From DAOTWA01 sp963702935 (lineage in GTDB: Bacteria > Chloroflexota > Anaerolineae > Anaerolineales > Anaerolineaceae), in contig OY969772.1 of assembly GCA_963702935.1 (NCBI GenBank), positions 3,472,001 through 3,536,000 on the forward strand: a DNA stretch of 64,000 bases, read 5' to 3'. How positions within the stretch are numbered: the stretch's first letter is position 1; each line of letters begins with the position of its first letter. The notes under the pieces are model-generated. The model searched no databases. It was not told where the DNA came from and worked only from the letters and a program-made list of their open reading frames with translations. The position numbers and the translations under genes were made by a program. This document shows, piece by piece, positions 7,766 to 15,452 of the stretch.

Positions 7766-9221
7766 TCTGGCCGTACATACTGATCGCTTGCAACACGTCG
7801 TGGAACGGGCCCGCAAGCAAAATATTATTATTCCTACTTTCGCACAGATGAAGAACCCGGCCCTGATCCCTGATAAGATCAAGGGTCAGCTCAGCAAGGT
7901 TGGGCTGTGGGACGTGAACCCCCTCAACCTGTTCCGCATCACCTGGCACAATGAGCCCATCGCGTCGGGCGGCGGCTATGGCGGCGTGAATTACCTGGAA
8001 TTCCCCAGCAGCCTGACCGGCACGCCGGCGCGCGTGATTGCCCTGGTGGGCAAATGGTTCCCGACCGGAGCCCACAAAGTGGGTGCGGCTTTCGGCTGCC
8101 TCGTTCCGCGCCTGGTGACCGGCCAATTCGACCCCACTACCCAGAAGGCCGTGTGGCCCTCCACCGGCAACTATTGCCGCGGTGGCGCCTACGACTCCGC
8201 TCTGTTGGCATGCGCCTCCATTGCCATCCTTCCCGAAGGGATGAGCCGCGAGCGCTTCGAGTGGCTTTCAAGGATCGCGGGTGAGGTGATCAAAACTCCC
8301 GGCAGCGAATCGAACGTGAAAGAGATCTTCGACAAGTGCAAAGAGCTGCGCCAATCGGGCGAAGACCTGATGATCTTCAACCAATTCGAGGAGTTCGGTA
8401 ATTATATGTGGCATTACGAAATTACCGGACACGCCATGGAAGAGGTGCTGAAGAAAGTCATGGGTCCCAAGGACCAGTACCGTGGCATGGCGTCCGCAAC
8501 CGGCTCGGCCGGAACCATCGCCAGTGGCGATTACATGAAACAGATCTACCCCACCAGCAAGATCGTGGCCAGTGAAGCGCTGCAATGCCCGACGCTGCTG
8601 GAGAACGGCTTCGGCGCGCACCGCATCGAAGGCATCGGCGACAAGCACGTGCCGTGGATCCATAACAGCAAGAATACGGATATGATCGTGGCCATCGACG
8701 ACCAGGCGGTCGTGAACCTCTCGCGCCTCTTCAACGAGCCGGTGGGGCAGAAGTACCTGGCGAAGAAGGGTGTGCCTGAGTCCATCGTCGGCCAGCTCGA
8801 TCTGTTGGGCTTCTCGGGCATCTCCAACGTGCTTTCGGCCATCAAGTTCGCCAAGTACTATGAGCTGGGTGAGAACGACGTCGTGTTGACCGTCCTGACC
8901 AATTCGATGGAGCTTTACCACAGTCGCATCGGCGAGATGCGCCAGGAAATGGGCGAATATACCGAGACGGATGCCGCCGCCGACTTCGACCGCTACCTGT
9001 TGGGCCAGTCTACGGACAATCTGCTCGAGCTGCGCTACACGGACCGCCGCCGCGTCCACAACCTGAAGTACTATACCTGGGTGGAACAGCAGGGCAAGAC
9101 GTACGCAGAGATCAACGAGCAATGGTACGCTCCTGATTATTGGACTGACGTCCAGGCGCAGGTGCCCGAAATCGATGCGCTGATCGCGGAATTCAACGAT
9201 CGCGTAGGACTGTTGAAGTAA
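7752..9221 (+). CDS. Fold-type-II PLP-dependent enzyme of unknown substrate
   Basis: A 489-residue protein of the tryptophan synthase beta/cysteine synthase superfamily. PLP probably binds at the Lys of PTGAHKVGAAFG (residue 109), and STGNYCRGGA (about 137-146) matches the Asn-containing substrate loop. A glycine-rich phosphate loop is seen at ATGSAGT. The protein is longer than cysteine synthase (about 310) and has an extra C-terminal region of about 100 residues. The SD GAGGAG lies inside the upstream gene. Lyase, deaminase or beta-replacement activity are all possible. In a hydantoin/nucleobase setting, an amino-acid ammonia-lyase would make sense, but this is inference. Confidence 0.75.
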   Translation: MAKIDLAVHTDRLQHVVERARKQNIIIPTFAQMKNPALIPDKIKGQLSKVGLWDVNPLNLFRITWHNEPIASGGGYGGVNYLEFPSSLTGTPARVIALVGKWFPTGAHKVGAAFGCLVPRLVTGQFDPTTQKAVWPSTGNYCRGGAYDSALLACASIAILPEGMSRERFEWLSRIAGEVIKTPGSESNVKEIFDKCKELRQSGEDLMIFNQFEEFGNYMWHYEITGHAMEEVLKKVMGPKDQYRGMASATGSAGTIASGDYMKQIYPTSKIVASEALQCPTLLENGFGAHRIEGIGDKHVPWIHNSKNTDMIVAIDDQAVVNLSRLFNEPVGQKYLAKKGVPESIVGQLDLLGFSGISNVLSAIKFAKYYELGENDVVLTVLTNSMELYHSRIGEMRQEMGEYTETDAAADFDRYLLGQSTDNLLELRYTDRRRVHNLKYYTWVEQQGKTYAEINEQWYAPDYWTDVQAQVPEIDALIAEFNDRVGLLK

Positions 9222-9321
9222 TTGTAAATTCCGGCAGTAGAGGAGAAGAGGCGCTCTGGCTTTGAAGGGGCCTCACTCCTGTCACTTGCACGGGTACTCT
9301 TCTGAGACTGCCCTAAAAGTA

Positions 9322-9375
9322 GGGACACGGGGTTACTGGCTGGCGCATAGGCCGTTTTTTCAAACCCCGTGTCCC
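9322..9375. repeat. 13-bp perfect inverted repeat in a gene-free stretch
   Basis: GGGACACGGGGTT (9322-9334) is mirrored exactly at 9363-9375 with a 28-base spacer. The sequence GGGACAC resembles the repeats scattered with REP-associated (IS200-like) transposases, so it may be a REP/MITE-like unit. The rest of 9222-9493 holds no gene; a degenerate match to a CCCC/GAGAAGGGG-type repeat lies near 9424-9450. Confidence 0.55.
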
Positions 9376-9493
9376 AACTCCAGGGGATAGGATCGAGCGT
9401 TTCAGCCTTTCAAGACAGCCCCCAAGAGGAGAAGGGGTTTGGCAGGGAGGTGAAGAGTGGGCCGATTGTGTTGCCAGGAGAAATCCTAGGCCA

Positions 9494-10078
9494 ATGATGA
9501 CTTTGACTCCTTCTGCATTGATTCTGGTGGCGGTGCTGCCCTCTGCTCAGGACCTGGACATCGCGCGCATCTTGGGCTGGTATCGCATTCCCCTGCGCCG
9601 TGCGCCCAAGGTGATCGACGTGGATTACCTGGCCTTCTACCAGACGGCGGCTTTTGGCGAGGAAGAGCGCTGGCGCATCCAACGCGTGGCCCAGGTGCAC
9701 GGGCACGAGCTTACCACGCGGCGCGAGCTGCTGCGGGACGAGCCAGACCACCCTCGAGCCGGTGAAGAGTATTACAAGATTCAGCTTGGGCCGCTCGTCA
9801 CGCTGCCGTGTCCCATCCTGGCGGAGAAATGGCGCCGGATCACTTTCCTGTATACTACCGGCGAATATCTCAACCGGGCTGAGACTTTGCACGATCTGGT
9901 CGTGCGACCCGAAGAGCGCGAGATCTTGTGGCATTCCCTGCGCGAGCGGGCCTTGAGCTCAGGGAGCTACCAACCGGCCGATCTTCCCGAAATGACGGTG
10001 GACCCGGCGCTCCTGGAGCTTCTGGGCAGCTTCGGCATGAAGATTGGTGAAGAATCGGACGGCCTTTACGGCGACTGA
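9494..10078 (+). CDS. Conserved-looking hypothetical protein
   Basis: A 194-residue soluble protein I cannot assign to a family. It begins with a hydrophobic strand (ALILVAVLPS), then DLDIARILGWYRIPL, and has a central segment with EEYYKIQLGPL. No signal peptide or membrane helix is visible. The length, codon use and charged/hydrophobic alternation make it a real gene, and it reads better than the antisense frame across the same DNA. The SD is weak (AGGAG placed too far upstream). It stands between the PLP enzyme and hydantoinase genes, and has its own 3' space with a promoter for the next gene. Confidence 0.65.
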   Translation: MMTLTPSALILVAVLPSAQDLDIARILGWYRIPLRRAPKVIDVDYLAFYQTAAFGEEERWRIQRVAQVHGHELTTRRELLRDEPDHPRAGEEYYKIQLGPLVTLPCPILAEKWRRITFLYTTGEYLNRAETLHDLVVRPEEREILWHSLRERALSSGSYQPADLPEMTVDPALLELLGSFGMKIGEESDGLYGD

Positions 10079-10085
10079 ACTCGGG

Positions 10086-10115
10086 TTGTTTTTTTCCACT
10101 GGTTTCGCCTATAAT
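10086..10115 (+). promoter_or_regulatory. Promoter of the dihydropyrimidinase gene
   Basis: TTGTTT at 10086-10091, an 18-base spacer and a perfect TATAAT at 10110-10115. The start codon lies 72 bases downstream, preceded by GAGGAG. Confidence 0.6.
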
Positions 10116-10187
10116 TGAATGGCAAAACAGGCCGGCCTGACGAAACGTCGGGCCGCTCACTGATATCACGATTTTAGAGGAGTCTTT

Positions 10188-11609
10188 ATGGCGCTCTTGA
10201 TCAAATCCGGCACGTTGGTTACAGCCTCTGATACTTTCCAGGCCGACATCCTGGTGGACGGTGAGAAGATCGTCGAGATTGGGGAGAATCTCAAGGCCTC
10301 CGGCGCCGAGGAAATCGACGCCCGAGGCAAGTTGGTCCTGCCGGGAGGGGTCGATCCGCATACCCATTTCGAGCTGCCCATGTCTGGCACGGTGTCTTCG
10401 GACGACCATTACACCGGACACAAGGCGGCGGCGTTCGGTGGGACGACCACGGCCATCGATTTTATCAACCAGGATTTGCCGTCCTTGAAAGCCAATGTGG
10501 ACGCCTGGCATGCGAAAGCAGATCACAAAGCGGCGATCGATTACACCTTCCACATGAACATGACCCATTTCGATGAAGGGATTGCCGCTCAAATTCCCGG
10601 CTTGATTGGAGAAGGGATCACCAGCTTGAAGGTGTTCACGGCCTACAACGGGAGACTGCGTTTGCAGGACGGGGAAATCTTCCAGGTTATGCGCATAGCC
10701 AGGGAAAACGGGCTGGTCACGATGGTGCACGCCGAAAACGGCGACGTGATTGACATCCTGGTTGCCGAGGCGCTGGCCGCTGGCCACAGGACGCCCGAGT
10801 GGCACGCGCTCACCCGCCCAAGCTGGGGGGCCGTGGAAGCCGGGCTGCGCAGCGCGGCCCTCTCGGAGCAGGCGGGCGGCGCGCCTATGTATCTGGTGCA
10901 CATGAACGCCGGCGGGGAGGTGGACCAGCTTGCCTACGCGCGCGAGCACGGATTGAAGATCATGGGGGAGACCTGCCCGCAATACCTGTTCTTCACCATC
11001 GAGCACATGCGCCGGCCAGATGGCGCCAAGTGGGTCTGCTCGCCTCCCATGCGCTCTCCTGAGGATAACGCCCGCCTGTGGGAAGGCGTGGCGGATGGCA
11101 CGATTCAAACCATCGGCACGGATCACTGTCCCTTCTTCTACGACGGGCGCAAACCGATCCTTTACGAAGGCAAGCCGGTGGCCATTCCCGGTAAGGAGCT
11201 CGGCGCAGAAGATTTTACCAAGATCCCCAACGGTCTACCCGCGGTAGGCGACCGGCTCCCCATCTTATGGACTTACGGGGTGCGGGCCGGCAAGATCACG
11301 GCCAACCAGTTCGTGGCGCTGAATTGCACCAATCCTGCCAAGATCTTCGGGCTGTACCCGCGCAAGGGGGCCCTGTTGCCCGGCTCGGATGCGGACATCG
11401 TCCTGTGGGATCCGGAAAAGCGCCTGACCTACGGGGTGGCGCACGCCCATCACCGCACGGATTACAATTTGTTCGAGGGTTGGGAACTGGTAGGCTTCCC
11501 GGAAAAGGTCTTTTTGCGCGGCGCGTTGATCGTGGACGGAGATCGCTGGCTGGGGCGGGCCGGGATGGGAAAGTTCCAGCATAGCCAACCCTTCGCGACC
11601 GTCCTCTAA
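10188..11609 (+). CDS. hydA: Dihydropyrimidinase / hydantoinase
   Basis: A 473-residue cyclic amidohydrolase. The metal site starts with GGVDPHTH (His58, His60). The bridging carboxylated Lys is in SLKVF (Lys148), further His ligands lie in MVHAENG and the YLVHMN region, and the Asp is in GTDHCPF. It opens dihydrouracil, dihydrothymine or hydantoin rings (EC 3.5.2.2 type) in the cytosol. The substrate range of this family cannot be read from sequence. Related genes (hyuA/hydA) sit with carbamate kinase in anaerobic purine-degradation clusters. It has its own promoter and a strong SD. Length and motif order are normal. Confidence 0.88.
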   Translation: MALLIKSGTLVTASDTFQADILVDGEKIVEIGENLKASGAEEIDARGKLVLPGGVDPHTHFELPMSGTVSSDDHYTGHKAAAFGGTTTAIDFINQDLPSLKANVDAWHAKADHKAAIDYTFHMNMTHFDEGIAAQIPGLIGEGITSLKVFTAYNGRLRLQDGEIFQVMRIARENGLVTMVHAENGDVIDILVAEALAAGHRTPEWHALTRPSWGAVEAGLRSAALSEQAGGAPMYLVHMNAGGEVDQLAYAREHGLKIMGETCPQYLFFTIEHMRRPDGAKWVCSPPMRSPEDNARLWEGVADGTIQTIGTDHCPFFYDGRKPILYEGKPVAIPGKELGAEDFTKIPNGLPAVGDRLPILWTYGVRAGKITANQFVALNCTNPAKIFGLYPRKGALLPGSDADIVLWDPEKRLTYGVAHAHHRTDYNLFEGWELVGFPEKVFLRGALIVDGDRWLGRAGMGKFQHSQPFATVL

Positions 11610-11648
11610 GAGCGGCCTGCCGGCCCATCCCTGCCAGGGACACCCTTC

Positions 11649-13256
11649 ATGCTGATATTGCTGCCTTCGGTTTTGCTCATGCTGGCCGCCCTGGCGCTGT
11701 TGGTCTTGCGCGAAGTTAGGCCGGGGTTTGGCTTTTCCTGGCTGATCGCCGCCGGAGCGGTCTCCCTGGCCTGGATCGGGCTGTTGCCGCTGCGGCTGCG
11801 CCTGCCCTCTCTGCTGGCCCTGGAAACCTGGCGCCCTGTTTCGGTTTTTTCCTCTTCGCCCACTCTGTCAGCCGATTACGTCTCCTGGCCGTATGCGTTG
11901 GCGTTGGTAACGCTGGCCGTGGCAGTCATCCTCACTGCCACGGCGCGTTACCAGTCCAAGATCAGCCCTGTCGCCTGGTCGGGCAGCCTGATCATGGTCT
12001 CCCTGGGATTGCTCAGCGTTATGGCGGCCAACCTGGTCACTTTGCTGATGACCTGGGTAGCCATCGACTTGTTTGATCTGACCATTTCCATCACTCAGCT
12101 TCCTGAGCGCAGGCTGAGCAATCGCATCGTGCTGACTTTTTCGGTGCGCATCATCGCCATCGTGGTGGTCTTGTGGGCCATGCTGGCCAGCCGTTCTTTG
12201 GGCACCCCCCTGGACCTCGGGAATATCGATCCGCGGGTCGGCGTCTACCTGTTATTGGGCGCTGGTTTGCGCCTGGGGGTCTTGCCCTTGAATCTGTCGC
12301 TCCCCGAGGAGCTTCCCTTGCGGCGCGGCCTGGGAACTGTGCTGCGGCTGGTGCCGGCGGCTTCCGGTCTGGTGTTGTTGGGCAGGCTGCCGGCCGCTGT
12401 GGCCCCGGCGGCCTGGATGCCTTATTTGCTGGGCTTTACCGCCCTGGCCGGTCTGTACGGAGGGGTGGCCTGGGTGGGGGCGAAGGATGAGTTTAGTGGC
12501 CGGCCTTACTGGCTGGTGGGCATGTCGGCGCTGGCCGTGGCCAGCGCGATCGACGGGAATCCGGCCGCCAGCACCACCTGGGGCGTGGCTCTGTTGCTGG
12601 TGGGTGGGATGCTTTCCTTGCACACCGTTCGGGCCAGGCGTTTCCTGTTCCTGCCCTTGTTGTCCCTTTGGGGCCTGGCGGGCCTGCCTTTTTCGCCTTC
12701 GGCCAGCGGTTGGCAGGGCCTGGTCGCCGGCTCCTATACGGGGTGGAGCGCGCTCTTTATCCTGTCGCAGGCCTTGATGGTGTTAGGGTTCTTGCGCCAC
12801 AGCCTGAGGCTGAGCGTAGACAATCCTCCGGTGATGGAACGCTGGGTGCAGGTGATCTATCCAATCGGCCTGCTGCTCTTGCCGGCAACCCACATTTTCC
12901 TGGGACTGTTTGGGTGGCCGGGTTCGCGCACCATGGGGATATGGTGGGCGCCCCTGGCCGCTATGCTCCTGGTGGTACTGCTTTCACTGGTCGTGCTGCG
13001 AAGGCCATCCGAAGCGACCGGAGTGAGCTTGTTCTCCCGAGGCTGGTTTAGCCCGCTGGCCCGTAATTTCCTGAACGGCCTGGCTTCTTTCTTCCGTCTG
13101 GATTGGATTTACCGCATCCTGTGGGTGCTTTACCGCTGGATTGGCCGGCTGATCGCGCTGTTGACGAATATCCTGGAGGGCGACGGCGGCATTCTGTGGG
13201 TGCTGCTCCTGTTGGTATTGCTATTGACCGTGCTCCAGGAAGGGGTCGCGCCCTGA
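11649..13256 (+). CDS. Complex-I-like membrane protein (NuoM/NuoN-type antiporter subunit)
   Basis: A 535-residue, very hydrophobic protein with about 14 predicted helices. Its order of segments resembles proton-pumping NADH dehydrogenase and Mrp antiporter subunits (Proton_antipo_M). The usual helix-5 Glu appears as Asp in TWVAIDLFDLTI, and the helix-7 Lys region reads GAGLRLGVLPLNL, with Arg in place of Lys. Thus proton-channel residues are altered. The stop overlaps the next start (TGATG at 13254-13258). The gene starts 39 bases after hydA. The family call is by overall pattern, and function is unknown. Confidence 0.65.
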   Translation: MLILLPSVLLMLAALALLVLREVRPGFGFSWLIAAGAVSLAWIGLLPLRLRLPSLLALETWRPVSVFSSSPTLSADYVSWPYALALVTLAVAVILTATARYQSKISPVAWSGSLIMVSLGLLSVMAANLVTLLMTWVAIDLFDLTISITQLPERRLSNRIVLTFSVRIIAIVVVLWAMLASRSLGTPLDLGNIDPRVGVYLLLGAGLRLGVLPLNLSLPEELPLRRGLGTVLRLVPAASGLVLLGRLPAAVAPAAWMPYLLGFTALAGLYGGVAWVGAKDEFSGRPYWLVGMSALAVASAIDGNPAASTTWGVALLLVGGMLSLHTVRARRFLFLPLLSLWGLAGLPFSPSASGWQGLVAGSYTGWSALFILSQALMVLGFLRHSLRLSVDNPPVMERWVQVIYPIGLLLLPATHIFLGLFGWPGSRTMGIWWAPLAAMLLVVLLSLVVLRRPSEATGVSLFSRGWFSPLARNFLNGLASFFRLDWIYRILWVLYRWIGRLIALLTNILEGDGGILWVLLLLVLLLTVLQEGVAP

Positions 13257-13843
13257 TGTCCGATTTAGCCGGTTTGTTGGCCTTTATCCTGTTGCTGGGC
13301 ACGTCCTTCACCCTGCTGTTGAGCCGCGAATGGCGATGGGCGATCCTTGCTCTAGCGGTGCAATATATCGGCGCTTTCATCCTGGTGTTGGCTTACTGGC
13401 CGGTAGGGATGGCGTTGACGAAGGTAGTGGTGGGGTGGATGGCAGGCGCGGCTTTAGCGCTTACCCAGGCCGGAACGGTCGAGCCTCCTCTGGAACATTC
13501 CTGGCCGGCCGGGCGGTTGTTCCGCATCCTGGCGGCGGCGCTGGTCTTGCTGGTCATTTTCTCGGTGTCCCCATTGATCGCGGAATTCCTCCCGGACGTG
13601 AGCGTGGCTCGGGTTTGGGGGAGCCTGACCTTGATCGGTATGGGCCTCCTCCAGCTCGGAACGACCGCGCGGCCCTTCCGCGTCATCCTGGGCCTGCTGA
13701 CCGTGCTGACCGGTTTTGAGATCCTGTATGCGGCGGTAGAAATATCGCTGCTGGTGGCCGGGTTGCTTTCGGCGGTGACCCTGGGCCTGGCTCTGGTGGG
13801 AGCTTACCTGATCTCTGCGCCGGGCGAAGGAGAACGCCTATGA
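13256..13843 (+). CDS. Small membrane protein of the complex-I-like trio
   Basis: A 195-residue protein with about five or six membrane helices. The ATG at 13256 overlaps the upstream stop (TGATG), which supports it over an earlier start at 13103 inside the previous gene. Its size and place between two antiporter-like subunits suggest a NuoJ- or NuoK-like role. I could not see the diagnostic NuoK glutamates, so this is only by analogy. The end overlaps the next gene by four bases (ATGA). Confidence 0.6.
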   Translation: MSDLAGLLAFILLLGTSFTLLLSREWRWAILALAVQYIGAFILVLAYWPVGMALTKVVVGWMAGAALALTQAGTVEPPLEHSWPAGRLFRILAAALVLLVIFSVSPLIAEFLPDVSVARVWGSLTLIGMGLLQLGTTARPFRVILGLLTVLTGFEILYAAVEISLLVAGLLSAVTLGLALVGAYLISAPGEGERL

Positions 13844-15237
13844 GCTCCCCGTTGATCTGGGTCATCTTCCCCGCAGTCGTGGCGTTGGGCTTGTACCTGG
13901 TGCGAGACCACGAGCGCCTGGTGATCGTCGCCGGGGCGCTGACTGCTTTGCTACTGGCCGGACTGGCCTGGCAGCTTCCCATCGATACCCCTATCGATAT
14001 CGGCCCCTGGTCGTTTAAGGTGGCGGATACGTTGAATGTGCTGGGCCGCAGGCTGGTGATCGGCTCGCCTGAAGGCGCTTTCCTGGTTTTGTTCTACCTG
14101 CTGGTCGCCTTCTGGTTCATCGGCGCCCTGGGAGCAGGCAGCAACCGCCTGTTCGTCCCTCTGGGCCTGGGGATGGCGGCCTTCCTGGTGGCGGCCCTGG
14201 CCGTGGAGCCTTTCTTGTATGCGGCGCTCCTCATCGAGATTGCCGTGTTGTTGAGCATCCCCATCCTTTCGCCTCCCGGCGAGCCGGTGGGGAAAGGGAC
14301 GCTGCGTTATCTGATCTTGCAGACCCTGGCCATGCCGTTCATCTTGTTTACGGGCTGGATGCTTTCCGGCCTCGAAACGGGGCCTGCCGACCCGGCGCTC
14401 ATCATTCGCTCGGAGATCTTGCTTGGGTTTGGTTTCGCTTTTCTGCTGGCGGTCTTTCCGTTCTATACCTGGATCCCCATGCTCTCCGAACAGGCCCATC
14501 CTTACGTGGCCGGCTTCATCTTCGTCATGGTGCCTACCATCGCGCTGATGTTCGGCCTGGATTTCCTTGACAGCTACGCCTGGCTGCGCAGCTCGCAGGA
14601 AGTCTTCACGGTCATGCTCCTGACCGGCACGCTGATGGTCATCACCGGCGGAATTTGGGCGGCTTTCCAGACGCACCTGGGGCGCATGTTGGGCTATGCG
14701 GTGATCATCGAAACCGGGCTTTCCTTGCTGGCGATGGGCCTGGGAAATCAAACCGGTTTTGATATCTTCGCCATGCAGTTCTTGCCGCGCATATTGGCCT
14801 TGGGAGTGTGGGCGCTGGCGCTTTCCGTCATCCGCCAGAGAGTAGGCTCGCTGCAATTCGGGGCAGTTCGCGGGCTTTTGTTTCACATGCCGGTAGCCAG
14901 CGTCAGTCTGCTGTTGGCCGCGTTTTCGCTGGCGGGCCTGCCATTCCTGGCCAGCTTCCCGTTGAGACAGGCGCTGCTCGAGGGCGTCGCGCAGCAAAAC
15001 AGCTTGCTTGCCTTCTGGGATCTGATGGGTACCCTGGGGGTGCTGGCGGGGGGCCTGCGCGCCCTGGCCGTGTTTGCCTCTCCCGCTGCCCAGGAAAGCG
15101 AGCCTGAGCCGGAAGGCTCGACGCAGGCCATTTTGTTAGGGGCCGGAAGCGTCGCGCTGGTGTTGATCGGCATCTTTCCGCAGCTTTTCCTCCCCAGGCT
15201 GCTGGGGCTTTTGCAGGCTTTCAGCCATTTGTTCTGA
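13840..15237 (+). CDS. Complex-I-like membrane protein (NuoN/NuoM-type)
   Basis: A 465-residue protein with about 13-14 helices. The best family mark is VFPFYTWIPMLSEQAH, equal to the FPFHxWLPxAHxxAP segment of NuoM/N and Mrp subunits, followed by helices containing HLGRMLGYAVIIETG. A Glu sits at the helix-5 position (LLIEIAVL). The Lys usually found before FPFH is absent. It is the last gene of the trio and is followed by a repeat-bearing intergenic region. No NADH-binding, quinone-binding or hydrogenase-like subunit is adjacent, so the partner complex is unknown. Confidence 0.68.
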   Translation: MSSPLIWVIFPAVVALGLYLVRDHERLVIVAGALTALLLAGLAWQLPIDTPIDIGPWSFKVADTLNVLGRRLVIGSPEGAFLVLFYLLVAFWFIGALGAGSNRLFVPLGLGMAAFLVAALAVEPFLYAALLIEIAVLLSIPILSPPGEPVGKGTLRYLILQTLAMPFILFTGWMLSGLETGPADPALIIRSEILLGFGFAFLLAVFPFYTWIPMLSEQAHPYVAGFIFVMVPTIALMFGLDFLDSYAWLRSSQEVFTVMLLTGTLMVITGGIWAAFQTHLGRMLGYAVIIETGLSLLAMGLGNQTGFDIFAMQFLPRILALGVWALALSVIRQRVGSLQFGAVRGLLFHMPVASVSLLLAAFSLAGLPFLASFPLRQALLEGVAQQNSLLAFWDLMGTLGVLAGGLRALAVFASPAAQESEPEPEGSTQAILLGAGSVALVLIGIFPQLFLPRLLGLLQAFSHLF

Positions 15238-15263
15238 ATGGAGAGCGTTGGGTAACTGCCCTG

Positions 15264-15390
15264 GAGATTGAAATCTCGGCTACAAAAATCACGAAGTCCA
15301 CCTGCGTGGACTGAAAACCAGCCGACGGCGGTCGGCTTCGTGTTCTTGACAGATGTGGTTTCAACCGCCAGCGCTTTCAGCCGAGTTTCC
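15264..15390. repeat. Multi-hairpin intergenic repeat (REP/MITE-like)
   Basis: Three stem-loops in a row: GAGATT/AATCTC (15264-15277), AGTCCAC-ctgc-GTGGACT (15295-15312) and AGCCGAC-ggcg-GTCGGCT (15320-15337). CACGAAG at 15290 also pairs with CTTCGTG at 15336, and the ends carry imperfect inverted copies of AGCCGAG (GAAATCTCGGCT and AGCCGAGTTTC). The layout resembles short non-autonomous repeats scattered in Chloroflexota and cyanobacteria. It has no coding potential. Confidence 0.65.
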
Positions 15391-15404
15391 GAATGCTTGC
15401 TGAA

Positions 15405-15413
15405 TGGTATAAT
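15405..15413 (+). promoter_or_regulatory. Extended -10 promoter element for the coiled-coil gene
   Basis: TGGTATAAT at 15405-15413 matches an extended -10. The -35 region is poor (TTTCCG, 16-base spacer). The gene starts 39 bases downstream after AAGGAA. Confidence 0.5.
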
Positions 15414-15452
15414 CTTTGAAACTACCCTTCATACGAAAAAGGAATTGAACCG

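Noticed and set aside
9410..9934. Minus-strand frame opposite the hypothetical gene at 9494
   Set aside because: The plus-strand product has a more natural composition and the operon direction; the antisense frame has no SD or recognisable motif.
13103..13255. Earlier start for the 195-residue membrane protein
   Set aside because: The TGATG overlap at 13254-13258 gives a natural start, and upstream residues only shadow the previous gene.
13951..14997. A 348-residue antisense frame opposite the second complex-I-like gene
   Set aside because: Its sequence is an extreme Gln/Arg/His-rich composition typical of antisense reading of a hydrophobic membrane protein.
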